Assembly (NCBI RefSeq): GCF_008831035.1
Contig: NZ_WAJR01000006.1
Coordinates: 1-64,000, forward strand
Source of the DNA: Ellagibacter isourolithinifaciens
Lineage (GTDB): Bacteria; Actinomycetota; Coriobacteriia; Coriobacteriales; Eggerthellaceae
DNA length: 64,000 bases
Direction of reading: 5' to 3'
In this document: positions 23,901 to 33,080 of the stretch, piece after piece
Layout of the letters: each line of letters opens with the position of its first letter
Numbering within the stretch: position 1 is the stretch's first letter
Translations under genes and position numbers: made by a program
Notes under the pieces: generated by a model
The model's database searches: none
Seen by the model: the letters and a program-made list of their open reading frames with translations, nothing else
Told to the model about the DNA's origin: nothing

Positions 23901-24440
23901 ATGGCCGATCGCACTGTTGAAAACTCATCTGAGGAAGTCCCCGAGATTCCGGAGATGCTCGAAAACGTGCTTCTGTTCGCGCTCGACGAGGCGAAGGAGA
24001 AGATGGAGGAGGGCGCTGAGCTCGTTCCGTTCACGACGCTCGTCGTCAAGGAGAACCTGTTCATCGAGTCGCATCCAGGCGATTCCTCCGAGGAATGCTA
24101 CAACCTCGCGCAGCATACGGTGGAAGGCGCACGCGGCGCAGACGCGTATGCGTTCTGCTATGACGGCTACGTCGAGACCGACGATGGCACGAAAGACGTT
24201 ATCATCGCGGAAGGCGGCGTGCCGGGCGCGGAGGACGGCTATGCGGTTGGCTACCTTTATACCGTCGATGATGAGGGTGGCTACACCTTCGAGGAAGAGG
24301 CTGCCTACATCGGCGAGGCTCCGAACTTTATGGCGAAGCTCAAGAGCGGGGTCGACTACGGTGAGGACGAGATCGACGAGAAGTATCTGACGGAAGTCGA
24401 CGAGGATCCTTCGGCGGGAATCGACACCGACGGAGAATAA
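23901..24440 (+). CDS. Acidic protein of unknown function
   Basis: A 179-aa very acidic soluble protein starting MADRTVENSSEEVPEIPEML, with AAAGGAG upstream of the ATG at 23901. The N-terminal half resembles a small alpha/beta fold (VLLFALDEAKEKMEEGAELVPFTTLVV, then ADAYAFCYDGYVETDDG). The C-terminal 60 residues are Glu/Asp-rich. No named domain is recognised. It stands alone between the tRNA-Ser genes and the rpsF operon with its own terminator. It is conserved-looking but of unknown role. Confidence 0.72.
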   Translation: MADRTVENSSEEVPEIPEMLENVLLFALDEAKEKMEEGAELVPFTTLVVKENLFIESHPGDSSEECYNLAQHTVEGARGADAYAFCYDGYVETDDGTKDVIIAEGGVPGAEDGYAVGYLYTVDDEGGYTFEEEAAYIGEAPNFMAKLKSGVDYGEDEIDEKYLTEVDEDPSAGIDTDGE

Positions 24441-24469
24441 ATCCTCCTCTTAGATTGAATTTCTGCGAG

Positions 24470-24499
24470 AGCCTCGTGCAAATGCACGGGGCTTTCGTT
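24470..24499 (+). terminator. Terminator
   Basis: AGCCTCGTGCA (24470-24480) pairs imperfectly with TGCACGGGGCT (from 24483), then TTCGTTTTCG. Confidence 0.8.
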
Positions 24500-24742
24500 T
24501 TCGTTTTGGGAGAACTCGCATCGAAATTCGGGAAGGAATCGGGAAGGATTCTGCCAGGTTTACATGCTAGGATGCCCCCAAAACGAGCTCGGCGGCTCGA
24601 GAAGATGTGTGGTTCAGGTGATGGGAGACAGCTTTAGTCTACCCGAAGCGGGAAGCCTACGTTAATATGGTCAGGCTATATCCTGCTCTGGGTGAATGCC
24701 TTCACCAGACCCAGAGCCGTAAAGTCCAAAGGAGGTGAGCTG

Positions 24743-25036
24743 ATGAAGGCTTACGAACTGCTGTTTTTTGTCGCCCCGACCATTTCCGACGAAGATCGCG
24801 TTGCCGTCATGAAGCGAATCGAGACCACGATCGCCGAGGGCGCAGGCAAGGTTGACAACGTCGACGAGTGGGGCAAGCGCAAACTTGCTTACGAGATCAA
24901 TGGTCTGACCGACGGTGATTACACTCTCGTCAATTTCCACGCTGATCCTCAGAACGTTGCCGAGCTCGATCGCGTTCTGCGCATCAACGATGCTGTGGTC
25001 CGCCACATGATCGTGAAGCGCGAAGACCGCGACTAA
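24743..25036 (+). CDS. rpsF: Ribosomal protein bS6
   Basis: A 97-aa small-subunit protein that binds next to bS18 in the platform. The start MKAYELLFFV at 24743 has AAAGGAGGTG just upstream. The sequence contains the family core DEWGKRKLAYEINGLTDGDY and ends in a short acidic-basic tail (REDRD). It heads the operon rpsF-ssb-rpsR-rplI-dnaB. Spacing to ssb is about 53 bp. Confidence 0.95.
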   Translation: MKAYELLFFVAPTISDEDRVAVMKRIETTIAEGAGKVDNVDEWGKRKLAYEINGLTDGDYTLVNFHADPQNVAELDRVLRINDAVVRHMIVKREDRD

Positions 25037-25089
25037 CTGGAGCTTAATGGGCGCTTTTGGCGTCCGGCACATGGGAAGAGGCAAGAATT

Positions 25090-25560
25090 ATGAGCATCAA
25101 CAGAGTTATCATCAGCGGTAATTTGACTCGCGACCCTGAGCTTCGCAGCACTGCGGGCGGGACTTCCGTTCTCGGTTTCGGCGTGGCGGTCAACGACCGT
25201 CGTAAGAACCAGCAGACCGGCGAATGGGAGGACTACCCCAACTTCATCGATTGCACCATGTTCGGCGCTCGCGCCGACGCCTTGAACAAGTACTTGTCCA
25301 AGGGTACGAAGGTCGCGATCGAGGGTAAGCTGCGCTGGAGCCAGTGGGAACGCGACGGGCAGAAGCGCTCCAAGATCGAAGTGATCGTGGACGAGCTTGA
25401 GTTCATGTCGAGCCGCAACAGCGATGCACAGTATTCTTCCGGTCAAAGCTATGGGCAACAAGGCGGCTATCAGCCTGCACCTCAGGCGAGCTACCAGCCC
25501 CAGCCGGCACCGACGATCGATGCCTCTTCTTCTGTCTACGATGAAGACATCCCGTTCTAA
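25090..25560 (+). CDS. ssb: Single-stranded DNA-binding protein SSB
   Basis: A 156-aa SSB. The OB-fold domain begins [19 protein letters not shown] and runs to about residue 110; a Gln/Pro/Tyr-rich linker follows, then the acidic tip VYDEDIPF that recruits replication and repair proteins. The start at 25090 follows GAAGAGGC; the longer frame from 25057 has no site. It coats single strands in replication, recombination and SOS repair. Confidence 0.95.
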   Translation: MSINRVIISGNLTRDPELRSTAGGTSVLGFGVAVNDRRKNQQTGEWEDYPNFIDCTMFGARADALNKYLSKGTKVAIEGKLRWSQWERDGQKRSKIEVIVDELEFMSSRNSDAQYSSGQSYGQQGGYQPAPQASYQPQPAPTIDASSSVYDEDIPF

Positions 25561-25571
25561 GGAAGAGTAAG

Positions 25572-25841
25572 TTGAAGAAAACGTCAGATTACGCGAAGCA
25601 GCCGCGTCGCAAGTTCTGCCAGTTCTGCAAGGACGATGTTGAGTACATCGACTACAAGGACACGCAGATGCTGCGCAAATATGTGACCGACCGCGGAAAG
25701 ATCAAGCCGCGCCGCGTGACGGGTGCCTGCACCCAGCATCAGCGCGACATCGCGAACGCCGTGAAGCGCGCCCGCGAAATGGCTTTGATGCCCTACGCGG
25801 TTCCCGCCGTGAGCGGCCGTGGCGACCGCCGCAACCGCTAG
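25572..25841 (+). CDS. rpsR: Ribosomal protein bS18
   Basis: An 89-aa protein with a TTG start at 25572 preceded by AAGGAAGAG. It contains KFCQFCK with a CxxC pair, the conserved [20 protein letters not shown] and [13 protein letters not shown], hallmarks of bS18. The extra cysteines mark the zinc-associated form. It lies 12 bp after ssb, as in most bacteria. Confidence 0.94.
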   Translation: MKKTSDYAKQPRRKFCQFCKDDVEYIDYKDTQMLRKYVTDRGKIKPRRVTGACTQHQRDIANAVKRAREMALMPYAVPAVSGRGDRRNR

Positions 25842-25855
25842 GCGAAGGAGGTACC

Positions 25856-26395
25856 ATGAAAGTCATTCTGCTTAAAGAACTGAAAGGCAGGGGCGGCGAA
25901 GGCGACGTTATCGAAGTTGCCAATGGTTACGCCAACAACTACCTGCTGACCCAGGGCTACGCCATCAAGGCGACTAAGGGCAACCTCAAGCAGCTCGAGC
26001 AGCGCAAGCACAACATCGCTAAGCGCGAGGAGACTCGCCTTGCCGACGCTGAGGCTATGCGCGCCAAGCTCGATGGTGCAACCGTCAAGGTTCTTGCCAA
26101 CGTGGGCGAAGAGGGCCAACTGTTCGGCTCCGTCACGTCTTCGATCGTCGCCGACGCAATCAAGGAGAACCTTGGCGTCGAGATCGACCGTCGTCGTGTC
26201 GAGCTTGGCAACCCGATCAAGGTTGCCGGCGAGCATGCTGTCGCTATCTCCATCTATCGCGACATCAAGGCCACCGTTACCGTGAGCGTCGTGAGCGACA
26301 AGGCCCCCGAGGCTCCGGAAGAGGAAGAGGCTGTCGAGGCTCCCGCCGAGGAAGCAGCTGCTCCTGCTGAAGAGACCGAGGCTGCAGCCGAATAG
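25856..26395 (+). CDS. rplI: Ribosomal protein bL9
   Basis: A 179-aa protein. The N-domain begins MKVILLKELKGRGGEGDVIE with the conserved GYANNYLLTQGYA, followed by a long connecting helix and a C-domain with LFGSVTSSIVADAIKE. Compared with the usual roughly 150 aa, it carries about 30 extra residues of Glu/Ala-rich tail (EEEEAVEAPAEEAAAPAEE), a feature of some actinobacterial ribosomal proteins. It has GGAGG before the ATG and ends the ribosomal part of the operon. Confidence 0.94.
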   Translation: MKVILLKELKGRGGEGDVIEVANGYANNYLLTQGYAIKATKGNLKQLEQRKHNIAKREETRLADAEAMRAKLDGATVKVLANVGEEGQLFGSVTSSIVADAIKENLGVEIDRRRVELGNPIKVAGEHAVAISIYRDIKATVTVSVVSDKAPEAPEEEEAVEAPAEEAAAPAEETEAAAE

Positions 26396-26425
26396 CGCAT
26401 CGCACATTGCGAACACGCTTATTTC

Positions 26426-26458
26426 GAAACCCCTTGCCCGTTTGGGCGAGGGGTTTCT
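26426..26458 (+). terminator. Terminator after rplI
   Basis: GAAACCCCTTGCCC pairs with GGGCGAGGGGTTTC across a GTTT loop, then TTGG. It separates rplI from dnaB at least in part. Confidence 0.88.
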
Positions 26459-26567
26459 TGGTGTTTGGGGTACCTCTCGCTAAGAGCGCTCGCGGTGGGG
26501 TAAGATACAACGGTTAAACGAATTCTCGAAGACGCTCATCAACGCACCCAGAAGGAAGCCATCGCAT

Positions 26568-27983
26568 ATGCCCGACAACCGCTCCAACACTCCGCGCAAC
26601 TCAGATTTTGCGCCGCAGTCAACGCCGCAGAACAGACCATTGCCCCAGAACATCGAAGCGGAGCAATCCGTTCTGGCGGCATGCATGCTCGACGCTGAGG
26701 CTGTCGAGGAGCTGGTGCTGAAGCTGAAGCCTGAGAACTTCTTCCGTCCTGCCCATCGCATCATCTTCGAGGCGATATGCGACCTGAACATCCGCCGCAT
26801 CCCCATCGACCAGATCTCGCTTGCCGACACGCTCAATGCGTCGGGGCAGCTCGAGGCGGTCGGCGGCAAGGCGTACCTCGTTGACCTTGCGGACAACACG
26901 TTCGCGCTTACCAACTGGCAAAACCATGCCGACATCGTGAAGCGCACGGCCATCCTGCGCGAGCTCATCTTCGCGTCTGCGCAGATCAACGCGCTTGCCT
27001 ATGATGCCCCTGACGATTTAAACGAGGTAGTGGAGACCGCCGAGAAGACGCTCTTCAACGTCACCGAAAAGCGCGTGTCCTCGACCTTCGCACGCGTTGA
27101 CACCCTGCTCACTGAGGCGTTCGAGGAAATCACGAAGCTCGCGGAGCAGAAAAGCCACATGGCGGGTGTTCCGACGGGCTTCAAGGACGCAGACGACCTG
27201 TTCCACGGCCTGCGCGCGGGCGACCTGGTCATCCTCGCTGCAAGGCCCGGCGTCGGCAAGACGTCGTTCGCGCTGAACCTTGCCGTGAACGCGGCGAAGG
27301 CGGGCACTTCGGTTGCCTTCTTCTCCTTGGAAATGTCTGCAAGCCAGCTTATGCAACGTATCCTGTGCGCCGAGGCGCGCGTGAGCCTCTCGAAGATTCG
27401 CGGTGGCTTTATTGCGGAAGGGGACTGGGGCGCCATCGCCGATGCGTCGAATGCGCTCTCGAAGCTCGATATGTACATCGATGACTCGCCGGGCTTGTCC
27501 ATCCTGGAAGCTCGCGCGAAGGCTCGTCGCGAATTGCGCCATGCCCAGGGAAACGGCCTGATCATCGTTGACTACTTGCAGCTCATGCAGCCCCCGCAAA
27601 CGCGCCGTGACGGCAACCGCGCCGTCGAGGTCGGCGAGATTTCCCGTGGCCTTAAAATCCTCGCGAAGGAGATGGGCATGCCCGTTATCGCCCTCTCGCA
27701 GCTCTCCCGTGCCGTCGAGATGCGAGGAAAGAAGCGCCCCATGCTTTCCGACCTGCGTGAATCGGGCTCCATCGAGCAGGACGCCGACATCGTCATGTTC
27801 ATCGACCGAAGCATGAACGAGGAAGAGGGCGAAAGCGACGACCGTCCTGATTGGGGCACGGCGGAGTTGATCGTCGCCAAGCACCGTAACGGTCCGACGC
27901 GCGACATCCCGCTCGCCTTCAACGCCGAGTACACGCGCTTCATGGATCTCATCGACGACTCGCGTGTCGGCGGATACGCGTAA
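26568..27983 (+). CDS. dnaB: Replicative DNA helicase DnaB
   Basis: A 471-aa hexameric helicase. The N-terminal domain starts QNIEAEQSVLAACMLDAEAV and is followed by the RecA-like core with Walker A AARPGVGKTSFALNLA, Walker B LIIVDYLQLMQPP, and ALSQLSRAVEMRGKKRPMLS with the downstream arginine finger region and DLRESGSIEQDAD. No intein is seen. It follows the rplI terminator, with the start in a region without a strong ribosome site; ATG 26568 gives the usual length. Confidence 0.95.
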   Translation: MPDNRSNTPRNSDFAPQSTPQNRPLPQNIEAEQSVLAACMLDAEAVEELVLKLKPENFFRPAHRIIFEAICDLNIRRIPIDQISLADTLNASGQLEAVGGKAYLVDLADNTFALTNWQNHADIVKRTAILRELIFASAQINALAYDAPDDLNEVVETAEKTLFNVTEKRVSSTFARVDTLLTEAFEEITKLAEQKSHMAGVPTGFKDADDLFHGLRAGDLVILAARPGVGKTSFALNLAVNAAKAGTSVAFFSLEMSASQLMQRILCAEARVSLSKIRGGFIAEGDWGAIADASNALSKLDMYIDDSPGLSILEARAKARRELRHAQGNGLIIVDYLQLMQPPQTRRDGNRAVEVGEISRGLKILAKEMGMPVIALSQLSRAVEMRGKKRPMLSDLRESGSIEQDADIVMFIDRSMNEEEGESDDRPDWGTAELIVAKHRNGPTRDIPLAFNAEYTRFMDLIDDSRVGGYA

Positions 27984-27996
27984 GGGGCGGCTGCCG

Positions 27997-29271
27997 ATGG
28001 CGGAACGCTTGACATTCATCCATGCTGCTGACCTTCATATCGGAGCCCCCTTCCGCGGTCTTCGGGCTCTCTCCGAGCGTTGGGCGAGCCGTCTCGTCGA
28101 GGCAATTCCCGAAGCGTACGAGCGCGTGGTTTCCGCCGCCATCGACAATCGTGTCGACTTCGTGGTGATTGCCGGCGACATCTTCGATACGGCGCGGCCC
28201 TCCTATGCCGACTACCTCACGTTTTTCGATGGCCTTTCGCGCCTCGACGCTGAGGACATTCCGGTGTACATGTGCACGGGAAACCACGATCCCTATACCA
28301 CCTGGCAGCGCGACCTGTTCAACCTGCCGAGCAACGTGACCATGTTCTCCGCCGACAAGCCGAGCTTTGCGCTTTACCGTCGGGACGGCAAGCCTGCGTG
28401 CGTGCTCGGCGGGCGCGGCTACTACAACCAAACGTGGCCTGGGGATGCCTGCATCGCCGAGGGCGTTACGCGAGCTGCCGCAAACGAGGCCCTCGGGGAG
28501 GACGCGGCATCGGCTCCCTTCGGCATCGGGGTAATTCACACCGGGCTCGATCTGGATCCGAACAAGGCCCCCGTGGCGCCCGCGAAGCTTTTGCGTGCGG
28601 GGTTCGACTACTGGGCGCTCGGGCATGTTCACAAACGCCTGATCTACACCGAGGACAATCCGCGCCTCGCATTTTCCGGCTGTATCCAGGGGCGCGACAT
28701 CAAGGAGACGGGGCCGCGCGGCGTGAACCTGGTCACGCTCGAGGAGGGGCGACGCAACGTGGTCGAGTTCATCCCCGCGGCAAGCGTCGTCTGGCAGCGC
28801 ATGAAGGTGGACATCTCGGAGTGCGTTACGGTTCCCGATGTGTCGGACCTGGTCACACGTGAGCTTTTCCGCGTGAACGGCAAGGCGCACTGCGGGGAGA
28901 TGTGCACGCGCATCGTGCTTTGCGGCACGACGCCCCTGCACGAGGTGCTCAAGCGGCCCGGGCTGGTCGACGATTTGCGCAACCAGATCAACGATTCCCA
29001 TCCGGAGTTCTTCTGTGACGCGCTTATCGACAAGACGCGTCGGCCCTTTGATCGCGAAGCGGCGCGCCGCGAGGGGATGTTCCCTGCGGTGTTTCTCGGC
29101 GTTGCCGAATCGATGCGCGAAGACGAGGCCGGCGAGGCGGCGTTTCTTCAGGACGAGTTCCTGAAAAGCAACGTCGCGCTGCCGAGCGCCCTCGTGCAGA
29201 GTATCCCGACGCTTGCCGAAGAGGCGCAAGACTTGGTCATCGACCTTTTGTGCGGAGGCGATGACGAATGA
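27997..29271 (+). CDS. YhaO/SbcD-like DNA repair exonuclease
   Basis: A 424-aa metallophosphoesterase. Motifs in order: HAADLHIGAPF, VVIAGDIFDTARPSYAD, CTGNHDPYTTW and the distal GHVHKRLIYTEDNP, the four metal-binding blocks of Mre11/SbcD/YhaO nucleases. The C-terminal 150 residues are the capping domain. The start at 27997 is 14 bp after dnaB. Its stop overlaps the start of the partner ATPase gene by ATGA, so the two form a complex like YhaO-YhaN, which processes DNA ends. The position behind dnaB hints at replication-linked repair. Confidence 0.85.
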   Translation: MAERLTFIHAADLHIGAPFRGLRALSERWASRLVEAIPEAYERVVSAAIDNRVDFVVIAGDIFDTARPSYADYLTFFDGLSRLDAEDIPVYMCTGNHDPYTTWQRDLFNLPSNVTMFSADKPSFALYRRDGKPACVLGGRGYYNQTWPGDACIAEGVTRAAANEALGEDAASAPFGIGVIHTGLDLDPNKAPVAPAKLLRAGFDYWALGHVHKRLIYTEDNPRLAFSGCIQGRDIKETGPRGVNLVTLEEGRRNVVEFIPAASVVWQRMKVDISECVTVPDVSDLVTRELFRVNGKAHCGEMCTRIVLCGTTPLHEVLKRPGLVDDLRNQINDSHPEFFCDALIDKTRRPFDREAARREGMFPAVFLGVAESMREDEAGEAAFLQDEFLKSNVALPSALVQSIPTLAEEAQDLVIDLLCGGDDE

Positions 29272-31448
29272 GTCCCTTCTTGAAGCACGTTAAGATGGAA
29301 AGCTTCGGCGCGTTTTCCGGCAAGGCTGTCGGCCCCTTCGGACCCCATTTGAACGTGGTGTTCGGTCCGAACGAGGCGGGTAAGACGACGACGGCCTCGT
29401 TTGTCCGCGGAGTGCTCTTCGGTTGGGAAGAGGCGCGCGGGGTGCGCAACACCTACAAGCCGCAGGCCGCAGACCGCGCGGGCTCGCTGTTCTTCGACGA
29501 TGGCGAAGGCGGCGAGATCGAGCTTTCCCGAAGCCGCAATGCAGAAGGCCTCAAGGGCGACGCCTCCCTCGTGCACGATATCGATCGCGAGACGTTCTCT
29601 ACCATGTTCTCGCTCACCAGCGACGAGCTGCGCCGCCTGCGCAACACCACCGATGTCACGGCGCGCCTGCTCACAGCGGGGTCGGGCACGGGGACATCCC
29701 CCGCGCACGCGCTCTCCGTGGTGCAAGGGCGCCTTGCTGCCTGCACCTCGCGCGCCGCAAGTGCCGAGGAATCGCTTGTGAACTTGGGCTCGCAGCTTGC
29801 GAACGCGAAAGAGGAGATGGCTCGCGCCGCTGAGGTAGCCGAGAGCTTGCGTCGCAAGGACAAGGAATTCCACGAGATGGAGCCCGAGCGCGAGTCGCTC
29901 AGCGCGCGCCTGTCGAAACTGAATGCGCGCATCGAGGAGCTTACCGCGTGTCGCGCGCGCATCGAGAAGCTCGCGGCGGAGCGCGAGGAGATTACCGAGG
30001 AGCACGCGCGCCTTGTCGAGGAGCAAACGCAAGCGGCGCTCGCGAGACGGCGCGGGAGACATGCGGTCTCCCGCGAGCTTATGGACATGACGGCTGCCGA
30101 GGATCGCGAGCTGCGCGACCGCATCGACGTCTTCTCAGACAAGGAGTCGAAGTGTTCGCACAGCATTGAACTGGCGAAATCGAATTACGCTGCGTCGAAG
30201 GCGGCCTATGAGGTGCGCCTCGAGGCCCCCGATACGCGCGAGATGGAGCTGCGTGCCCGCCATCAGCGCACGGCGCAGGCGGTGCTCTCCATCGCGCTGC
30301 CGCTCATGTTCGTCGGGTCCGGCGTTCCCCTTGTGGTACATGGGCGCGAAATTTCGAGTTTGTCGTTCACGGCGCTCGGTTTGGGCTTGGTCGCCATGGC
30401 GGTCTTTCTCGCTGCGGGGGCGCTTGTGATGCTGTTCCGCCCGAGCAAGGAGCAGGAAGCGCGAAAGGCCGAGCTTCAAAGCGCGCAATGGGTCATGTTG
30501 CAGGACAAGAAGAAATACGAGTCGTGCCTTGCCGAGCAGGAGGCGCTCTCGGGGGAGATTCGTGCGTTTCTCGAGAGTCGCGGGCTGGGCGAGGCCTCAT
30601 CGAACTTGCGCCGTGCGCGGACGATTCTCGACGAGGCGAAGGACGCTCGCGGTGACATGGCCTTGCTCCAGCAGCGCTCCCAGGCGCTCACTGCGCGCCT
30701 GACCTCGCTCGAAGAGAAGATCGCGCGCAACGTCGACGCACTTGCGAGCGCCTACACGCAGGCGCATCTGCCGAGCGAGAACGCGACGCTTGCGGCGCTC
30801 GACGCGAAGATCGCGCGCAAGGTTTCGCAGCGCACTAACCTCATGGAGGCCTTTGAGAGCACGAACCGAGCGTACGGCGAGCTCAAGCAAGAGCTTGCGA
30901 CGGCGCGCGGCGAGCATACGCTCGACGAGGTCCGCATGACCTATCAGCAGATCCGAACGCGTTACAACGAGTCGCTGCAAACTTTCGCGAGGCTTCTTCT
31001 CGCCCGTCGCATGCTCGAGATGGCGATATCCTCCTGGGAGAGCAAAAGCCAGCCCGAGGTGTATGCACAGGCGAGCGAGCTCATGTCGCTTATGACCGAG
31101 GGCCGCTGGGTGCGCGTGTACATGACGGCCGACGGTCATCTGCGCGTCGTCGACTCCGTGCATACCGAGCGCGATCCGGTCCATCTCTCGCTCGGCACGT
31201 GCCAGCAGCTCTACCTCAGCCTGCGCATTGCGCTTCTGCTCGCCGCCGACAACGTGGGCCGTGCGATTCCCATCCTCGCCGACGATATTCTCGTAAACTT
31301 CGACTCCCGCCGCCGCCGCGGGGCCGCGCGTGCCTTGGCCGAGCTCGCGAAGACGCGCCAAGTCATCATGTTTACCTGCCACGAAGAGGTTGTTTCCGTT
31401 CTACGCGAAGTTAGTGACGCTACCAACGTCATCGAACTCGCCGTGTAA
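29268..31448 (+). CDS. YhaN-like SMC/Rad50-type ATPase
   Basis: A 726-aa ATPase partner of the preceding nuclease. Walker A GPNEAGKTTTASFVRG (residues 33-40 core), the coiled-coil arms from about 160, and the signature LSLGTCQQLYLSLRIALL plus IPILADDILVNFDSRR (Walker B) near the end match the YhaN family. Two hydrophobic segments in the middle (about 345-398, LSIALPLMFVGSGVPLVVHG and the next) give membrane association, as in YhaN. It is shorter than the roughly 960-aa YhaN of Bacillus. Tethering DNA ends at the membrane is a plausible role. Confidence 0.82.
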   Translation: MSPFLKHVKMESFGAFSGKAVGPFGPHLNVVFGPNEAGKTTTASFVRGVLFGWEEARGVRNTYKPQAADRAGSLFFDDGEGGEIELSRSRNAEGLKGDASLVHDIDRETFSTMFSLTSDELRRLRNTTDVTARLLTAGSGTGTSPAHALSVVQGRLAACTSRAASAEESLVNLGSQLANAKEEMARAAEVAESLRRKDKEFHEMEPERESLSARLSKLNARIEELTACRARIEKLAAEREEITEEHARLVEEQTQAALARRRGRHAVSRELMDMTAAEDRELRDRIDVFSDKESKCSHSIELAKSNYAASKAAYEVRLEAPDTREMELRARHQRTAQAVLSIALPLMFVGSGVPLVVHGREISSLSFTALGLGLVAMAVFLAAGALVMLFRPSKEQEARKAELQSAQWVMLQDKKKYESCLAEQEALSGEIRAFLESRGLGEASSNLRRARTILDEAKDARGDMALLQQRSQALTARLTSLEEKIARNVDALASAYTQAHLPSENATLAALDAKIARKVSQRTNLMEAFESTNRAYGELKQELATARGEHTLDEVRMTYQQIRTRYNESLQTFARLLLARRMLEMAISSWESKSQPEVYAQASELMSLMTEGRWVRVYMTADGHLRVVDSVHTERDPVHLSLGTCQQLYLSLRIALLLAADNVGRAIPILADDILVNFDSRRRRGAARALAELAKTRQVIMFTCHEEVVSVLREVSDATNVIELAV

Positions 31449-31528
31449 CCCATACCTTATAATGCAAGGGTTGCAGGAAGAATGCCGATCGGCCTCGCTT
31501 GCGCGGGGCGGCGAAAGGATGAAAGCTC

Positions 31529-32839
31529 ATGCCCAGTACAGTTCTCGTCGGTGCCCAATGGGGCGACGAAGGCAAGGGTAAAATCACCGACCTCATTGCG
31601 AGCAAGTACGACTACGTCGTGCGCTACCAGGGTGGAAACAACGCGGGACACACCGTCGTCCACGGTGACAAGAAACTGGCGCTGCACCTGATGCCTTCGG
31701 GTGTCATGTACGAGAATGCTATTCCCGTCATTGGAAACGGCGTCGTCGTCGACCCGGGTGTGCTCGTGAAGGAAATGGCGATGCTCCAGGCGGAGGGCAT
31801 TTCGTGCAAGAACCTGAAGATCAGCTGCGATGCACATGTCATCATGCCGTGGCACAAAGATCTCGACGGCGCCGATGAGAAGAGCCTCGGCGAGCACAAG
31901 ATCGGCACCACCAAGCGCGGTATCGGCCCGTGCTACCAGGACAAAGCCGCCCGCAAGGGCATCCGTATCCAGGATCTGTTCGACGAGAAGATCTTCCGTC
32001 TGAAGGTCGAGACTGCGCTCAAGCAGAAGAATCCCGTCCTGAGCAAGATCTACGGTCTCCATACCTACACGGTTGAGGAAATCTGCGAGGAGTATCTGCC
32101 CTACGCGCGCATCCTGAAGCCCTACATGGCTGAAACCGCGCACATGCTCAACAGCGCGCTGCGCGAGGGCAAGTCGGTGCTGTTCGAGGGCGCGCAGGGC
32201 ACGCTGCTCGACATCGACCATGGCACCTATCCCTACGTGACCTCCTCTTCTTGCTGCGCGGGTGGCGCGGCGACGGGCTCGGGCGTGGGTCCGGTGAACA
32301 TCGACCGTGTGCTCGGCATCGAAAAGGCCTACGTGACGCGTGTTGGCGGTGGCCCGTTCCCGACCGAGCAGCGCTTCCCCGAGGACGGTGGCGTGGGCGA
32401 AGAGGCCGAAACCGGCGAGCTTCTGTGCTCTGTGGGCCACGAATTTGGTGTGACCACCGGCCGCAAGCGCCGCTGCGGATGGTTCGACGCGGTCATCGCG
32501 CGCTATGCTGCTGAGGTCAACGGCCTCACCGACGTGGCGCTCACCAAGCTCGACGTGCTTTCGGCGTTCGACACCATTAAGGTGTGCGTGGCTTACGAAT
32601 GCAATGGCAAGCGCTACGACTACTTCCCCATGCAGCAAAGCGTGCTGTTCCACGCGAAGCCCATCTACGAGGAACTTCCTGGCTGGAAGGGCGAGGACAT
32701 CACGGCTTGCAAGTCCTTCGAGGAGCTGCCCGAGAACGCGCAGAAATATGTTGAGCATCTCGAGGAGATTACGGGCGTGAAAATCTCAATCGTCGCCGTC
32801 GGCCCCGATCGCGATCAGACCATCATGCGCGGTTGGTAA
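31529..32839 (+). CDS. purA: Adenylosuccinate synthetase
   Basis: A 436-aa enzyme that makes adenylosuccinate from IMP, aspartate and GTP. Motifs: [15 protein letters not shown] (P-loop), [30 protein letters not shown]-type region, [20 protein letters not shown], and [14 protein letters not shown]. All catalytic residues appear present. It starts 80 bp after the ATPase gene and is followed by a terminator and a long hairpin, then purD. Confidence 0.95.
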   Translation: MPSTVLVGAQWGDEGKGKITDLIASKYDYVVRYQGGNNAGHTVVHGDKKLALHLMPSGVMYENAIPVIGNGVVVDPGVLVKEMAMLQAEGISCKNLKISCDAHVIMPWHKDLDGADEKSLGEHKIGTTKRGIGPCYQDKAARKGIRIQDLFDEKIFRLKVETALKQKNPVLSKIYGLHTYTVEEICEEYLPYARILKPYMAETAHMLNSALREGKSVLFEGAQGTLLDIDHGTYPYVTSSSCCAGGAATGSGVGPVNIDRVLGIEKAYVTRVGGGPFPTEQRFPEDGGVGEEAETGELLCSVGHEFGVTTGRKRRCGWFDAVIARYAAEVNGLTDVALTKLDVLSAFDTIKVCVAYECNGKRYDYFPMQQSVLFHAKPIYEELPGWKGEDITACKSFEELPENAQKYVEHLEEITGVKISIVAVGPDRDQTIMRGW

Positions 32840-32847
32840 GCTTCGGG

Positions 32848-32873
32848 TTGCGCGGGCCTTGCGGCCCGCGCAA
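32848..32873 (+). terminator. Terminator after purA
   Basis: TTGCGCGGGCC pairs with GGCCCGCGCAA across a 4-nt TTGC loop; an 11-bp perfect stem without a T-run, so it acts as a hairpin or weak terminator. Confidence 0.65.
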
Positions 32874-32892
32874 TGAGCCGACTCTGCGCGCG

Positions 32893-32983
32893 GCTCTGGC
32901 GGCGCAGCTGGCGCTCCATAGATTTCTTGCGTACCTTAAAGTACGCGTCGAAATCTCTTCACGCCATCTGCACTCGCCAGAGC
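32893..32983. repeat. Long imperfect inverted repeat between purA and purD
   Basis: The outer pair GCTCTGGCG/CGCCAGAGC (32893-32901 and 32975-32983), inner GATTTC/GAAATC (32921-32926 and 32950-32955), and GCGTAC/GTACGC (32929-32934 and 32941-32946) nest around a CTTAAA loop. This is a 91-bp hairpin with near-palindromic centre, resembling a REP/MITE-type interspersed element. Confidence 0.65.
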
Positions 32984-33080
32984 TGCGCTCGCTGACTCTT
33001 GCTTAACCTGCGGGCTTTGCGGTTTGGCGCGTGTGTTTCCCCTTGCTTGTTATTTGCGAACCTGAGAGAAAGGGTTTGTT

